The translations under genes and the position numbers were made by a program. A stretch of DNA of 64,000 nucleotides, from NCBI GenBank assembly GCA_008711295.1, contig VUYV01000004.1, positions 3,507,129-3,571,128 of the forward strand. Direction: 5' to 3'. This document shows positions 15,001 to 49,054 of the stretch, one piece after another. How positions within the stretch are numbered: the stretch's first letter is position 1; every line of letters starts with the position of its first letter. The notes under the pieces were generated by a model. That model had not been told where the DNA came from and did no database searches. It was given only the letters and a program-made list of their open reading frames with translations. The stretch comes from Anarhynchus alexandrinus. Lineage: Eukaryota > Chordata > Aves > Charadriiformes > Charadriidae.

Positions 15001-18000
15001 TGAGTTTAGCAAGTAGGGTCTGGATGTGATAAAGATGCCTGGCTGCTGGCCAGAGATCCCCTCTACAGTAAATAAGACTCAGGAGGAGTCCCAAATAGCC
15101 AGGACATTGAGCCAGCCTAACATCTGCATGCTGGACTTGTATCCCTTTGTCCCCTTCTTCGCGTTTACAGATGGGTGCAGGCTTGATTCAGCAAGGAAGG
15201 CTCTGCAGAGTAACAGTTCCCCCATCACATTGCCGGAAGTGCATGCGCTAGCACAGGCCACGGAGGAGGCTACAGTCCTGTTTTCCACTGCTCTCAAAAA
15301 TTATTTCCTGGCCTTATTCAGGGCTTCAAGAGTGTACTGTCACCCACTTAGACTCCACTTGAACCCTCTCTCAAGTGAATGCCCTCCAGCTCTTTTCTTC
15401 AAACAGTGGTGTCCATCCTTTTTGATCATACGAGTCATGTAGATTGTTCAAAGGCAGAGCTGCTGCTCACGGCCCCTCTTCTCGCTTGCTTTCTCATTTC
15501 TTGACTGGACTCACTGTGCATCCCGTTCACAGATGATTCATGCAAATAAGCTACTGCATGCTTGAAAAGTGCCCAAGATGAAGAATGGCTGAGATTAGGC
15601 TGCCCCTATGGGAATAATTCACGTCGCCCACAAATCTTGTGCTGAGGCTGAAGTTGAGAGCACACAGAAATTAGCTTGCCAGTAGGTGAATGCTCTGACT
15701 GTGACTGCTGCTTATTCCTGGCTGCCCTTCATTCCTGGTTACTCTCTCTCTCACGGGCCTTTCCGTATCTCGCCCATATTGTCATGGATGTAATCCATAG
15801 AGTGCACCCATCTGTCTTGTTTTCTCCTGAGCTGCCTCTTTGGTGCAAAAAACTCTATCGGTTTTGTCAAGACAGTTTTGTGGTGGGAAAGTACAAAAAA
15901 GTAACTTGGAGTGCCTGAGGAAATCTATAAACAAACAGTTCAGTGCTTATGAAATTAGGTACCTTCAAGAACAGGCAGCATCTAAGCAGGAGATTCCTGT
16001 ATCAGTTTGGGGTTCAAGTTCTCTATTGTACACTGCAAGCACACAGAGTCCGTTCCTCTGTGTACCTCAATGAAGAGTTTGTCATGCAAGCAATTTAGGT
16101 AATTAAAATCCATGTGTTTACTTCTGCAGTGCTTAGAATAAATTAGGAGCTCTGCAGAAACCTGCTGCTGTCCCACTAGACGAAGTCCTGCCTGCTATCA
16201 GTTACCAAAATGACCCAACTGTTAAGGTAGGGAAATTTAAAATCAGTTGGTTATCTACAGCAAAATTAGTTTGGTTGTGAGAGTTGATTCCCATCAGAAC
16301 CCAGATAATCACGCCTGCCAATTCCCCTGTTATTGACATCTGTGTCAGTAATTCACGCACACAAATGAAAGACTGAGCTAATATGAAAACCAAAGTAGTG
16401 ATACAGTGAGCGGTAAGAAACGTATTCAGATCCTGAACTGAAATGCATCTTTGGTATCTGAGGGTACATCCATACTTTGGAAGCACCTAAAAACCAGCCA
16501 TTCCAATTCTTTCCCATCCGCCTAATCACCACTACCTTCCCAACACAACCACTACCAAGGAAATAGATGCCATTCCTGTGGAGGTATGAGCACACCAGTG
16601 CAGCCTCGGTTCACACGTGTTCGTACCTTGTGCTCCCAGCTCCTTAGCAGCTCTGGCTTAGCAGATTGCCTCACTCGGGTGCCCTGAGAGGAAGGTCTAG
16701 GCTGAAACATTTCATAATGAAACAATGCACTGATTTTTCTTTCACATGCAATCTTTGCATCACTTTATTATGTGGTGCTCGTTTTTAATTCGTTTTACAT
16801 GTAGGAGAGGTATCTTTCTATAGTGACAGATGTGCTGCCTTTAAATATGTAGCAGTAGAGATTGAGCCCTATTAATTTTAACTTACTGTATTATATATCA
16901 GATCATCCTGATTGATTAATTCTAAATGAGAGATGCTAAAATAAGATTTAAGGAAAAGGTTTAAAATTGAGATTAAGACTTCATTATTTTGCTGTTCAAT
17001 AATTTAAAATGACAGCCTTAAATACGAAGCAATGCATTTAATTTCCAAGGTACCTACTAGACTGCATCTGGAGTGAAGTTAAGTGCTAAGACACCACTGA
17101 AATATTCATGTTGTCGTAGAGGGTGCAATACAAGATGACAAAAGTGACTTGACAATCAAATATAGGAGGAAAAGATATTAAACTCTTATTAATGAATGTG
17201 ACATAACCTAGCAAAGTTTCTGAAAACTATCAATCCTTGAAGAAAGTCTACAACTGCTGGCCGGGATCTTCAAGCATCCATCTATATGGAATCCCACAGA
17301 ACTGAGGATGGGTCAACAGAGGCTGAAACGTCCATCCATGTTTTGATATCATTGCAACACTGAATTCACAAGCACCCTAACTAAAACCTTTAGAGGCACC
17401 TTGTGACAGATTCACTGAAACTGTGAAAACAGATACGTGTCTTTGCTTATGTAGACTTTTGCTGATGCTTCTTATTTGTGCAAGTGCTACACAAAGTACA
17501 CCTTCTGTACCTGTTATATGAAATACCCAAGAAAGCCAAGTTTTCAAGAGCACAGCAGTCAGTCTCAAGGATTATATTTTATCTGGATCACTTGCATGAA
17601 TGAAGCAGTAGAATATGAGTAAATACTGCCACTTGTGGAAAGAAGCACACCTTTACATTCAACATCCTGAAACAAGGTCAGGGAGCACCTAATGTTCATA
17701 TTTTATTTTCCTCGTAAATACAATAAAGACTGTTGCCTTCATGCAATAAAATGTTCAGGTTAAACTGCTATGGAAACAGAATACAGGGTGTGTGGTTTGG
17801 TTGATGCAGCTACCCAGGTGTAGAAGACATGTAGAAACCTGCTCGATACCTAGTTGTGCTCTTCCATTCCTTTCAGCCCTGCAGACCAGACTCTCTGTTT
17901 GTTGGGAGCTGGGAAAAAAGTGCTTTTTCTGCTTTTCCTATACTGAGGAATTTACTCTGCACTTTTGTAACTAAGGATATCACTTGTGGATTTGTGTTCT

Positions 18001-21000
18001 TGCTTCTCATGAGAGTATATTTGCCAGATAAGCAACAACTTGACCCATCTTTCAGAAGAAATCCTTGGAATAGCGTATTAAAATTGTTAATTCACTTGCT
18101 TAGATAGTCCTCTGGATGGTGACTGTGGGTTTGCTACTGTGCACAAAGGGGCAGCCAGTGCGGACGGCGTAGCCTCCCTCTGTCTCAGTGACAGCGACAC
18201 ACAGGTTGACGTGGTCGGGCGTAAACGCCGTGCCGCACGTCCACTCATTCTCATGCACAGCCCTGACAGAGGTTTCAATGAAAACATTTCAAAAATGATT
18301 TTGCAACTTAAGAAAACATACTTCAGCAATTACCATTTCCTTTACCATGAAACCAAATTCACTGTACATTACAGCTTTAAAGCTGAGATCTAAGGTTCAG
18401 ATCAACTCTTTAATCCTGACTGTGGCTTCGGGTACTTCCTGATATTTATGAGAAATGCTCCAGGCCTGCAGCTGGGCTTTGAACAAAAAAATAATGAACT
18501 TCGTTGACTATGAAGAAAGTTCTACACTATTTTAAAGAAAGTTAAGCTGTGGCATTTTTTAATCCAACACTAAATCACATAACCCACATTCTCTGCATAA
18601 TTTAGGACTGTTCAGAGCAATAAAAAGACAATTAGATCAAACTGGGTTGCTAAATGAGCTGAAATCAATCTAGCTAAACTTGAGAACTCTTGCTAGTTTC
18701 TCTCCTGAAAAATGTCCCATCGCTTTCTGGAATAATACAATATTTTACTATATAATACCTGAATCAAAAGACTGTTGCAGTTCTCTTCTAACATACCCCA
18801 TACGCTAATTTGCTATCTCCTCTTATTACTTAAAAAATATAGATAATAAAGGATAGGACTACATCATACAGAATTTCGTACTTATTTATACAATACCCTT
18901 TACAAATCTAATTATAGTATTAACTTCTGGAGGCCTTGTTCCTGTCTAATTAATGTGACCTCTCCATTTAATGTGGCTATTTATTTGAGAACTTACATCA
19001 AATTACTTCTTGTTCGCTTCGCTCAGGAGTTGGATACAAATTAATTGTCAGCTAGGACTGATGTGAATTTGCAATGGGCAAAAATTAACAGAAAATAGAC
19101 CTTAGTTGATACAGCACAGAAAATTTTGGCAGGGCTATGATGGTTTGCAAATAAGAGGCCATTTTCTCTTCAGGAAAAGAGGGCTCAGGGCAGAGTCTGA
19201 CAAAACAGGGCTTGGAGTGAGCAGCGATAACTGCAGTGATTAGATACCCTGGTAAACAGGGAACACATGAAACGGAAAAACAGTTCGCTTCTGTTGAAGC
19301 AAAACACATTGTTGTCAAGGGGAACAGGAGAGAGTCCTGCACAGATTCCAAGAATAGAGTGAGTGATGTTTTAAGAGAAGAGTTACAAAGAATAAGGGCT
19401 CAGACAAAAGAAATAAGGCTCTGAAGGAAAAACAGAAATTAGAGATGAACAAAATAGACTGGAGAACAGCAGGGGAAATACAAAGCTGAAAAATATGTTT
19501 TGCCTCTTCCTGAGAGAAAATGCTTCCATTATATTTGTTATGCAGTGAGTTGGGTATTATCTCCTCAGTAGCAATTTTTTCCCATAACATGCCTTTTGCT
19601 TTCTGTCTTGGTATGTAAATACTGGCTTCCCTGCCCCCAGACTCTACCCCAGGTAGTAAGTAAACCAGGCTCCGCTGGGTAGGGAGATCAGTTCCTCTAT
19701 CCCAAGCATACTTACAGTAAATTAAATGTGACATTAAAAACTTGCACTGGGAAGAAGTGAGACTGTTAACTCAGGAGATATTATTTCGGATAGTAAGTCA
19801 GTCTTTAAAACCTTGCCTCTCTCACTTTAGAAAAAAACTAATTAAGAATGTAAAGACACTGGTCCAGATTCGTGAATACTTAATACCTACCACAGGAACT
19901 TGAATTTTAAAGTTTATTTTTGAGCAATTCCCATTTGATTTTTTTTTTTAACAAATACTTAATAAGATTCAGGAGCAATATGTTGGGCTTTTTAAATCTA
20001 GCCACACGTATGGGTTGCTGAGTTCTGTTGTGAAGCGTTCCATACTTTTTCTTGCTTCATCACAGCAGACAATACTTTTTATTCTGATATCTCGAGGTAC
20101 TGCCTTTTCTGGGGCTGGAACCAAAAGAGCTATTGATACCCGGACTTGGTGTCACAAGACAGACATGAAGGTAAGAGTTCAACTTATATTGCTAGGAGTT
20201 TGCAATACACTTAAACATTACACTAAAGGTACTGAAGGGAGCATTTTCTTCACAGTGTGCGTTGGAGTCATTTATTTATTTACCATTCAGAATCCCAGAG
20301 TGCTGCTAACCACACAAGTTAACAGCTGTCTGCTAGTACAGTTCCTGGCTCCTACCTCCTCAGGCATCTTTTTCCTGTTTATACTTGTACATCAAATGGG
20401 CCTTTGGAAAAATCCCTGATTTTCTTTTGTTCTGTTTTCTTTGTTCTGTTTCCATGCGGTCTTTTCCCCTTTGGAGATGACATGGATGGGAAATGGCTTA
20501 TTGTAGCAACAGGGGACAGAAGGCAAAACCAATTGCCTCATGGGTAAAACAAACATCAAAACAAAGTGCAAGTCAAGTAGCTGTGAAAAAATTATTTCAT
20601 ATGTGATATTTCAACGTGTTGCTGTCCAGCTTTGGTAGGTTTTTTGGCAACACAGAAAAAATAAAATGCAAACAGTTGCCATTTTTCAAAACCTTGTTTT
20701 TCTCAGTGTTTCTGAGCAACCAGCCAGGAGTCAGGACGTGAGGCACCTGTTGCCATTGGTGCATTGCCGTTTCCACATTCCCTCCGACTCAGAGAATTCA
20801 TTAAGCCTACCTGTAGAGTCACAGTTTTAACTGGGCTTAATTTGCTTAAAAAAAAAAAAAAAGCAAGTCTGAAAGACTGTGAAAACCAAATTGGAACCTA
20901 TCTTTCATTAAGTACTAATTAACTGTCTGACAACCCACGTAAAAAAATGAGGGTGCTTGTTGTTGATGTTTATTTTCACTTTATAAGGAATTGCTGTAGG

Positions 21001-22167
21001 TAGCCAGCCTGATTAAGTACTTTTAACAACTCCCATCTAAAGATAATTAAGTTCTGCAGTGAAATGTTAGGAATTTGGCATAAAAAAAATAAACATTAAG
21101 TATGGCTGATATTTTAAATGAATAAACAAACATAACTATTTCCAACACACACATTCTGCTTTCTCATGATTTACATAACGTAAATGACTTTGACAACATC
21201 TTTATATTCTGTTTATCTTTAAATACTGCTGAGCCAAGAAAATCTGCATATTGTGTTTCTGCAGCTTTAACCCTCTGACCCACTGGAGAGTTCTGCAGGC
21301 TACAGAGCAATAAAAGTTCCCACTGTGGGTGAAGAGCCCGTGGCAAGCAGCAATCAGTGCTCTTAAAAGCACTGAACATGCCCCATCTAAGTGTATGTAT
21401 TGAGTTTGGTAAATATTTATCCAGATTTCTATGTGAATAATAAAAATCACATGCTAAAAGCACTTCAGCTATCTTTCAGCAGCAATATCCACACTTTCAT
21501 AGTTTGAAAGCTCTTCTTTTTAACTTGTAAAAGAGCATCTGGCTTCCTAAGTGGGTTGCTACACTGACATCAATGAGAAGCACAACAAAACTGGCTTTAG
21601 GGACAAACTGGCAATCTAAATCAAACAAAAAGAGATATTTGTATTATTTATGTTAAGTATTAATGTTAACACCGGCACCCGTTTCTATCTGGAGTAACAG
21701 AGAACAAGGGAAAGGAATGTTGTCCTCTATTCACTGCAGCTACCTGGAAAATTGTAAATGACCTCATGAGATCAGACTGGTGTTTTAAGTTTTTAATTAG
21801 ATAATGTTATCTCTTGTCCCTTGAAGTCAGTGTCTCCAGATGCATCACAGCCATCTAATCTTTAAGCAAAGGCTTAAAAACTACAGAAAAACTTAACAGA
21901 AACGTGCACTTGAGCCCTGGTGCTGTCTAGACACCGCGTCCTTCCACGGAAGCGTGCAAGCCTTGCGCAGAGTTAATTCCCAGCTAAGGCCGCCTACTCC
22001 CAAGTGGTAAGATTTGCTACTTCTGTTGTGAAGTATCTAAAATACAAGTTGCGACGCTCTGTAACAATCATAGCAATTGATTCAGCCTTGGCACTTAGAA
22101 AAAAAAGCACTTTTTCCCCCTCCTATTTGGTTGCCGGTCTGCTGAAGAGCATCTCTCAGTGGGGGGA

Positions 22168-22193
22168 CGGTTGCTCTTGTGTCTCAACTGTTG
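22168..22193. promoter_or_regulatory. Clustered MYB-type motifs upstream of PIWIL1
   Basis: CGGTTG at 22,168-22,173 and CAACTGTTG at 22,185-22,193 match the MYB consensus CNGTTR / YAACNG. The second is a palindrome that reads as a site on both strands. A-MYB is known to drive PIWIL1 and other pachytene piRNA-pathway genes in mouse and rooster testis. The sites lie about 1.2 kb before the start codon, upstream of the likely first exon. More CAGTTG words occur at 23,141-23,146 and 23,258-23,263. The motif is short and common, so function is inferred. Confidence 0.4.
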
Positions 22194-22542
22194 ATGCTTA
22201 ATTGGGTTGTGACGATTCCACGATTCCGTAAGTCATTCCTGCCGGCAGTCTCCGTGCTGTGCGCAGCGTGGCCATTGCCAACACCTTCTCTCTCTATTCC
22301 GCTCATCTCTGGAAAAGAGTGAGAAGTTTTGGCGGCTCCGCCGTAACCGCTGCTGACAAACGCGGTCCTCCGCTGAAGGAACTTCACGCTTTGATTTGTT
22401 GTTTTATTGCTCCACCTTCTGGTCGACTTGAATTTATTTTTCACGCAAGAAGTGGGATAAGGAGGAAATCATTTTTAGCAGGAAAACGCTCGTCTCGCCA
22501 AGGTGACAAACCCCCGCGACTGGCGGGGGTGGCTGGGGGGGG

Positions 22543-22804
22543 NNNNNNNNNNNNNNNNNNNNNNNNNNNNNNNNNNNNNNNNNNNNNNNNNNNNNNNNNN
22601 NNNNNNNNNNNNNNNNNNNNNNNNNNNNNNNNNNNNNNNNNNNNNNNNNNNNNNNNNNNNNNNNNNNNNNNNNNNNNNNNNNNNNNNNNNNNNNNNNNNN
22701 NNNNNNNNNNNNNNNNNNNNNNNNNNNNNNNNNNNNNNNNNNNNNNNNNNNNNNNNNNNNNNNNNNNNNNNNNNNNNNNNNNNNNNNNNNNNNNNNNNNN
22801 NNNN
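22543..22804. other. Assembly gap (262 N) between a G run and a C run
   Basis: The unknown bases are preceded by a G-rich end (cgggggtggctggggggggg) and followed by fourteen C. This is a typical failure point for sequencing of GC-rich, quadruplex-prone DNA. It lies in the presumed PIWIL1 promoter or first-exon region, so the transcription start may be hidden here. Confidence 0.97.
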
Positions 22805-23375
22805 CCCCCCCCCCCCCCTCAACTCGCTCGAGGGTGGCGGAGAAATTAGGGCTGAGCTCATGTGGAAGGGAAGGGTTGGTTTGGGGGGAGAGGATGGACC
22901 GGCCTCTGGGGCCAGTTTGGTTCATCAGGGAGCTGCCCAGGTGGTGAGGGTCGGTGTGAGCTTTGGGTGGAGTGTGTGCTGCTCCTAGAGTCACATAACA
23001 AGTTAGTCTGAGGTGAGTCTCAAGTGTAACTTGAAAATATCATCAGCCCTGAGTTGTACTTGGCTGGGGTTGCAGGCTCTGCCATGCTGTCCAATCTAGT
23101 TGACTTTCTTCACAGCCTCAGAATTTGTGGTGGGCTGTGCCAGTTGGTTCAAACTTGACTATAAGAAGCTGTAACTCCCCCACCAGCTGTTGTGGCTGTG
23201 TTAGTGTGGAGATCCAAGAGCTGGGAAGTTTGCAGAGGAGGGTATGTTTTACTGAACCAGTTGAAATTGAACAAGGGCAAATGCAATAGTATTGCTCATA
23301 GTATTTATTGGAATAAGGAGGGGGAAGGAGAAGATTGAACACGAATGCTGAAGGTGGTTTCTCTTAGAAGAGAAG

Positions 23376-45494
<22,119 letters not shown>

Positions 45495-46820
45495 AGTTGA
45501 GTCACCAGTTAAAAAAAACAGTGCAGTTCCTTTCTAGGGAAGGTAGAATTGTGTGGGGTTTTGTGTGGGTGGTGGCCGTTGTTGTTGCGTTGTTATTGTG
45601 GATAATGAGTATGTGCAGTTGTGGAACTTCATTTGCATTGAAACAGGAGATCTGCATTTTGAATAGGTCTCTGCTTGCTGTAGAAACTATATAATATTTT
45701 TAATACTTCTTTCCTAAAGTGTTTCTGGGATTCTTCACGAAAGATTATCAGTTGTTCTTGATTTTATTTATGTTTTGGGGAAGTCTTACACAGAATTATT
45801 TTTAGCATACAAGATAGATAGTTATGCAGACCAGAATCCAAACTTCTCCAGTTAGCACATTACACTTTTAATTTTCAAAATGCAATTGTTGCTGCCTTGT
45901 TTTTCTTGGCTGTTAAAATGAGGGCACAATTTTGTCTCCTAAACTATTTTGTATCTTAAAAAGTGGCTGTCAGCCACTCTTGGTTATCAAAGCTTTGTTT
46001 TAAGACTGCGTAGTGCTGCAGAACCTATGGAAGGGCTTTAATACTTGCCCTTGTCAGTGATTTGCAGATTAACTAGAAACTGTCTTGTGCTCATTTGTGT
46101 CTCCCTGGGAGTAGAGGGGAGCGAGGAGGGGCTTTTCAAACTGGCATAGCTGAGGAGGTAGTTCTGTGTATACCAAAGTTTCAGGAACAGGTGTCAGAGG
46201 CAAAATTTATTTCTGTATCTTACCACAGCTTTAGGAACACCTTTATCTAAGGCTACAGTATTCTCTCCACAAAAAGCGAGGGCTTTGTCTAAGCTTGAAT
46301 GCTGTTCGGGGGGCTGTGTGATGGATGTCCTACTGGCATGATTTTTCTTAGTCTTGTAACTTCGTATTTACTACATAGTGTGAGTAAATCATTTTGGACA
46401 ACTGCAAACTCATAACTGGAATGAACTAAATCTCATGGCTGACGTTTAACTGCGTGTTTGTTAAATAAGAAAAGCAATTTCCATCAAAGAATATCAGTGC
46501 ACTGATGTGCAAAAAAGTAGATAGTTTTACTGTTCGTGGGGTTTCTTTGGTTTTGGTTGTGCAGTTCCAAGTAATGGCAAATACTTAGGTCTGTATGGCT
46601 ATAATTGGTAACTATTCAACAGGAGTAGCTTAATTTGTAAAGCAAACAGCAGTTGTGTTGATGGAAGCTGATTTCAGATTTTTGCAGAGTCAAACTAGTG
46701 CATATGGAAGCACTTGGATTGGTGCTGTTTGTGGTTTTTTTGTTTTTTTTTTTTAACTAACTTGTGAACCTTGTTCCTTTTCTTTGCGAGATTTAAATAA
46801 AGTTGTTGCTGTAATCCTTC
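45495..46820 (+). other. PIWIL1: PIWIL1 3' untranslated region
   Basis: Non-coding AT-rich sequence from the stop codon to just past AATAAA at 46,796-46,801. About 1.3 kb with no repeat recognised. The cleavage position is estimated at 15-25 bases after the signal. Confidence 0.75.
46796..46801 (+). promoter_or_regulatory. PIWIL1: PIWIL1 poly(A) signal AATAAA
   Basis: Canonical hexamer followed by a GT/T-rich stretch (gttgttgctg, then ccttccttgtttg) suited to CstF binding. It is the first canonical AATAAA I see after the stop codon. Confidence 0.75.
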
Positions 46821-46821
46821 C

Positions 46822-47489
46822 TTGTTTGATCCTGTTAGATGTATTTGCATGCATCCTTCAAGACTGGGCTTTGGGCATACTGTGTGAGGGATGCTAGCGT
46901 AACTTCCTAACCGTTCTTTACCTCTGGAAAGTTCCCGGAGTCTTGCACTGAGATGAGCCTTTACTCAGCAGCTGTCCACAGCTCTGGAAAATGAGGGAGC
47001 TCTATAACTTGTATTTAGTTCAGGGTTTTTTTTTTTTCCCTTGGCTGAGAGAACTGTACCAATATGTTCCTTCCACATGGAATTTGTAATGGAGAGGAAT
47101 AGGGGTGTTCTGGCAAATATTTTGGTCTTCCTGATGTCATACAGTGGTAGCTTTCCCTATTTGCTACTTAGTATTTTGTATTTCTTCCCAGTTACGTATC
47201 ATTTATTTATACCTGTCACGAGTATTCATTCTGATCTGTTTTCTGTTATCTGAGGTCAGCAGAAAAGGAGCTAGTGCAGCTGTGGAAAGGTAGGAAATGG
47301 CTGCTGTAGACTGTTCCTTTTCCATGTGGGTGCAGCGTTTGAGCACATAGGCTGCGCCGTTACTGCATGCTTAATAACCGCTCCCTGGGCAGGGTCTCGG
47401 CCCTTGTGCCCAATCCTTTAGAAAAGGAGGGAAGGCTGACACAATCATCCAGCAGCTGATAACAGTAGATTCACGAAACATACTGCACT
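46822..47489. other. Convergent intergenic spacer between PIWIL1 and RIMBP2
   Basis: About 0.67 kb between the two estimated 3' ends. A single T run at 47,027-47,037 is present. No exon or repeat is recognised. Confidence 0.6.
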
Positions 47490-48865
47490 CTACAAAATAT
47501 CAAATTATTTATTTATATAAAATATAATACACAACAGTTGTACACATGCACACACCCACACAGTACTTTACCACAAATTTAGGCCAGTTATTTCCTTTAA
47601 TTAAATGTTATAATCTAGCACACGGTATCTTACAGTAATTTACATTATTATCTGAAGACACAATGGGGAAGCTTTGATCATTCATTTATAAACCTTCCAT
47701 AAATTACAAAAAGAAAGGCAGTCTGAAAAGTATGTATAAACAGTAAAAACAATTTACAAATGGACAAGAATTACAAAATAGTAACAGCCAATGACTGCCA
47801 TCAATGTGTAAGATTGTTTTTATTGAGATGCCAATATTGCAATTAATATTTCATTACCGGCTGTTGCAGCCTTTTTACTGGCTACGGCTTAGTGTGTGTA
47901 ACACAGTTTTTCACTTTTAACTTTAGACATGCGCTTTATCTTGAATCTGACATCATCAATATGAAAATGCCTTTTAACTTAGGACTGTACCTCCACAGGA
48001 AAAAAAGTTGGGGAGTTAAGGTTTTTTGTTGTGTTTTGGTTTGTTTCCCCCCCCTCCCCCCAGTAATTTAGAACAGTGAACCAGGAACTCCAGAGCGCTG
48101 CACGGTTGAAACTGGGTGAGCCTCTGAATAACTTACACTGTATCTGATTTAAGTTTAGTGAAAATGTTGACAAAGGAAACTGATACAAGGGGTTTGGTTT
48201 GGGGAAAAAAAGGCAAAAAAAAACCCAAAAAGAAAGCATTTTGCACAGCACTTCCAAACTCCCAGGAGTTACATCAGACATTGAATGGAGTCAGTAACAT
48301 AGTACTTGATCTTAAATTACCATGTTTTAGGGAAGATGAAGACAGTTGAATACACAGTACATACAAAGTATACGCTGTATATTTATTAGACAGTACAAAT
48401 CATTGTGCATTAATAAGGCAAAACATCAAGGCTGATTAAACTAGGAGTTTCAAGACCATTTTTGTTTGTGATAAATACTAGATACAGTGGGGTGAGCTCT
48501 CTGAACCAGGAATCAATGAATAGAGTTTTCTTCCCCCCACTCGTGGCTAAAGGAGAACAAAGGCTGAGATTTATCCAATGGAGTTGCAGGTGTTGAGTTG
48601 ACTTCAAATAAAACCATGTTCTTCTGCTCATAAGCCCACAATTTATTTTTTTTTAAAGAAAAACATATTTGCAACAACAAATGCACTTCCTTTTTTCTTG
48701 CCGTTTTGATTAAGCAATTCACATGACTCTACTGATATCAGAGTTAAAAATGCAAAGGTTTGGGAAAGTTGTACTGCATAGTCATGAAAGCCCTAGTTTT
48801 GACGTTTAAAAAAAAAATAAAATACACAGACTGGAAGCTTTACAAGTTGTCCAGGAGTACATGAA
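47490..48865 (-). other. RIMBP2: RIMBP2 3' untranslated region
   Basis: Non-coding sequence downstream of the RIMBP2 stop codon, read on the minus strand. AATAAA hexamers (TTTATT on the plus strand) occur at 48,382-48,387, 47,818-47,823 and 47,508-47,513, so alternative 3' ends are possible. The last is taken as the distal end. Confidence 0.6.
47508..47513 (-). promoter_or_regulatory. RIMBP2: RIMBP2 distal poly(A) signal AATAAA
   Basis: TTTATT on the plus strand is AATAAA on the minus strand. It is the last canonical hexamer before the spacer to PIWIL1. Inferred from position only. Confidence 0.5.
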
Positions 48866-49054
48866 TCATTTCACTGCACCAAGCTTTTTCAGCAGTTTCT
48901 TGCCTTTGGAAAGCAGCCCCTTTTTCTTTTTCGAGGACATATCCCTGCCTCTCCCGGGACTACCAGAACCCATAGGTGACGTAGGTGACCCAGAATGGAG
49001 ATGAACTGTGGGGGATGGTGCTCTCCGGGATGTACCTGTATTCTCAGGAGGAAC
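48866..49054 (-). CDS. RIMBP2: RIMBP2 last coding exon
   Basis: 62 residues and TGA (48,866-48,868). A Ser/Pro-rich part (VPPENTGTSRRAPSPTVHLH, then SPTSPMGSGSPGRG) is followed by a lysine-rich end, SSKKKKGLLSKGKKLLKKLG. The basic amphipathic tail could contact membrane or acidic partners (inference). Confidence 0.92.
   Translation of the reverse strand, partial: VPPENTGTSRRAPSPTVHLHSGSPTSPMGSGSPGRGRDMSSKKKKGLLSKGKKLLKKLGAVK

Larger units (their letters stand above)
1..21900. other. Intergenic region upstream of PIWIL1, no supported gene
   Basis: I read this stretch on both strands for spliced-exon signals and known protein motifs and found none. The longest open frames here are 120-160 codons, have no recognisable domain, and lie in slightly more GC-rich patches (7,330-8,240, 10,970-11,450, 15,030-15,440, 19,315-19,735, 20,015-20,420). 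They look like chance frames. The sequence is AT-rich with homopolymer runs, a few microsatellites and decayed repeats. In other amniotes the gene on this side of PIWIL1 is FZD10, so the stretch is probably FZD10-PIWIL1 spacer (known synteny plus inference; FZD10 itself is not seen). Confidence 0.7.
21950..23012 (+). promoter_or_regulatory. PIWIL1: Presumed PIWIL1 promoter and first non-coding exon region
   Basis: CpG density rises here compared with the 20 kb to the left, for example around 22,330-22,380 and on both sides of the gap. The first coding exon at 23,368 starts behind a splice-acceptor-like sequence (tttctcttag), so a spliced 5' leader is likely. A consensus donor, GAG followed by gtgagt, sits at 23,013 and could end the leader exon. 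The transcription start cannot be placed because of the gap. Everything except the motifs is inference. Confidence 0.45.

Noticed and set aside
15026..15442. 138-codon plus-strand frame
   Set aside because: Low-complexity residue mix, with a 72-codon frame on the opposite strand over much of it; no family recognised.
19315..19734. 139-codon minus-strand frame
   Set aside because: No motif and no exon partners; intergenic sequence.
22259..22994. Long open frames on both strands across the gap
   Set aside because: They are open only because the unknown bases hide stops; no real coding evidence.
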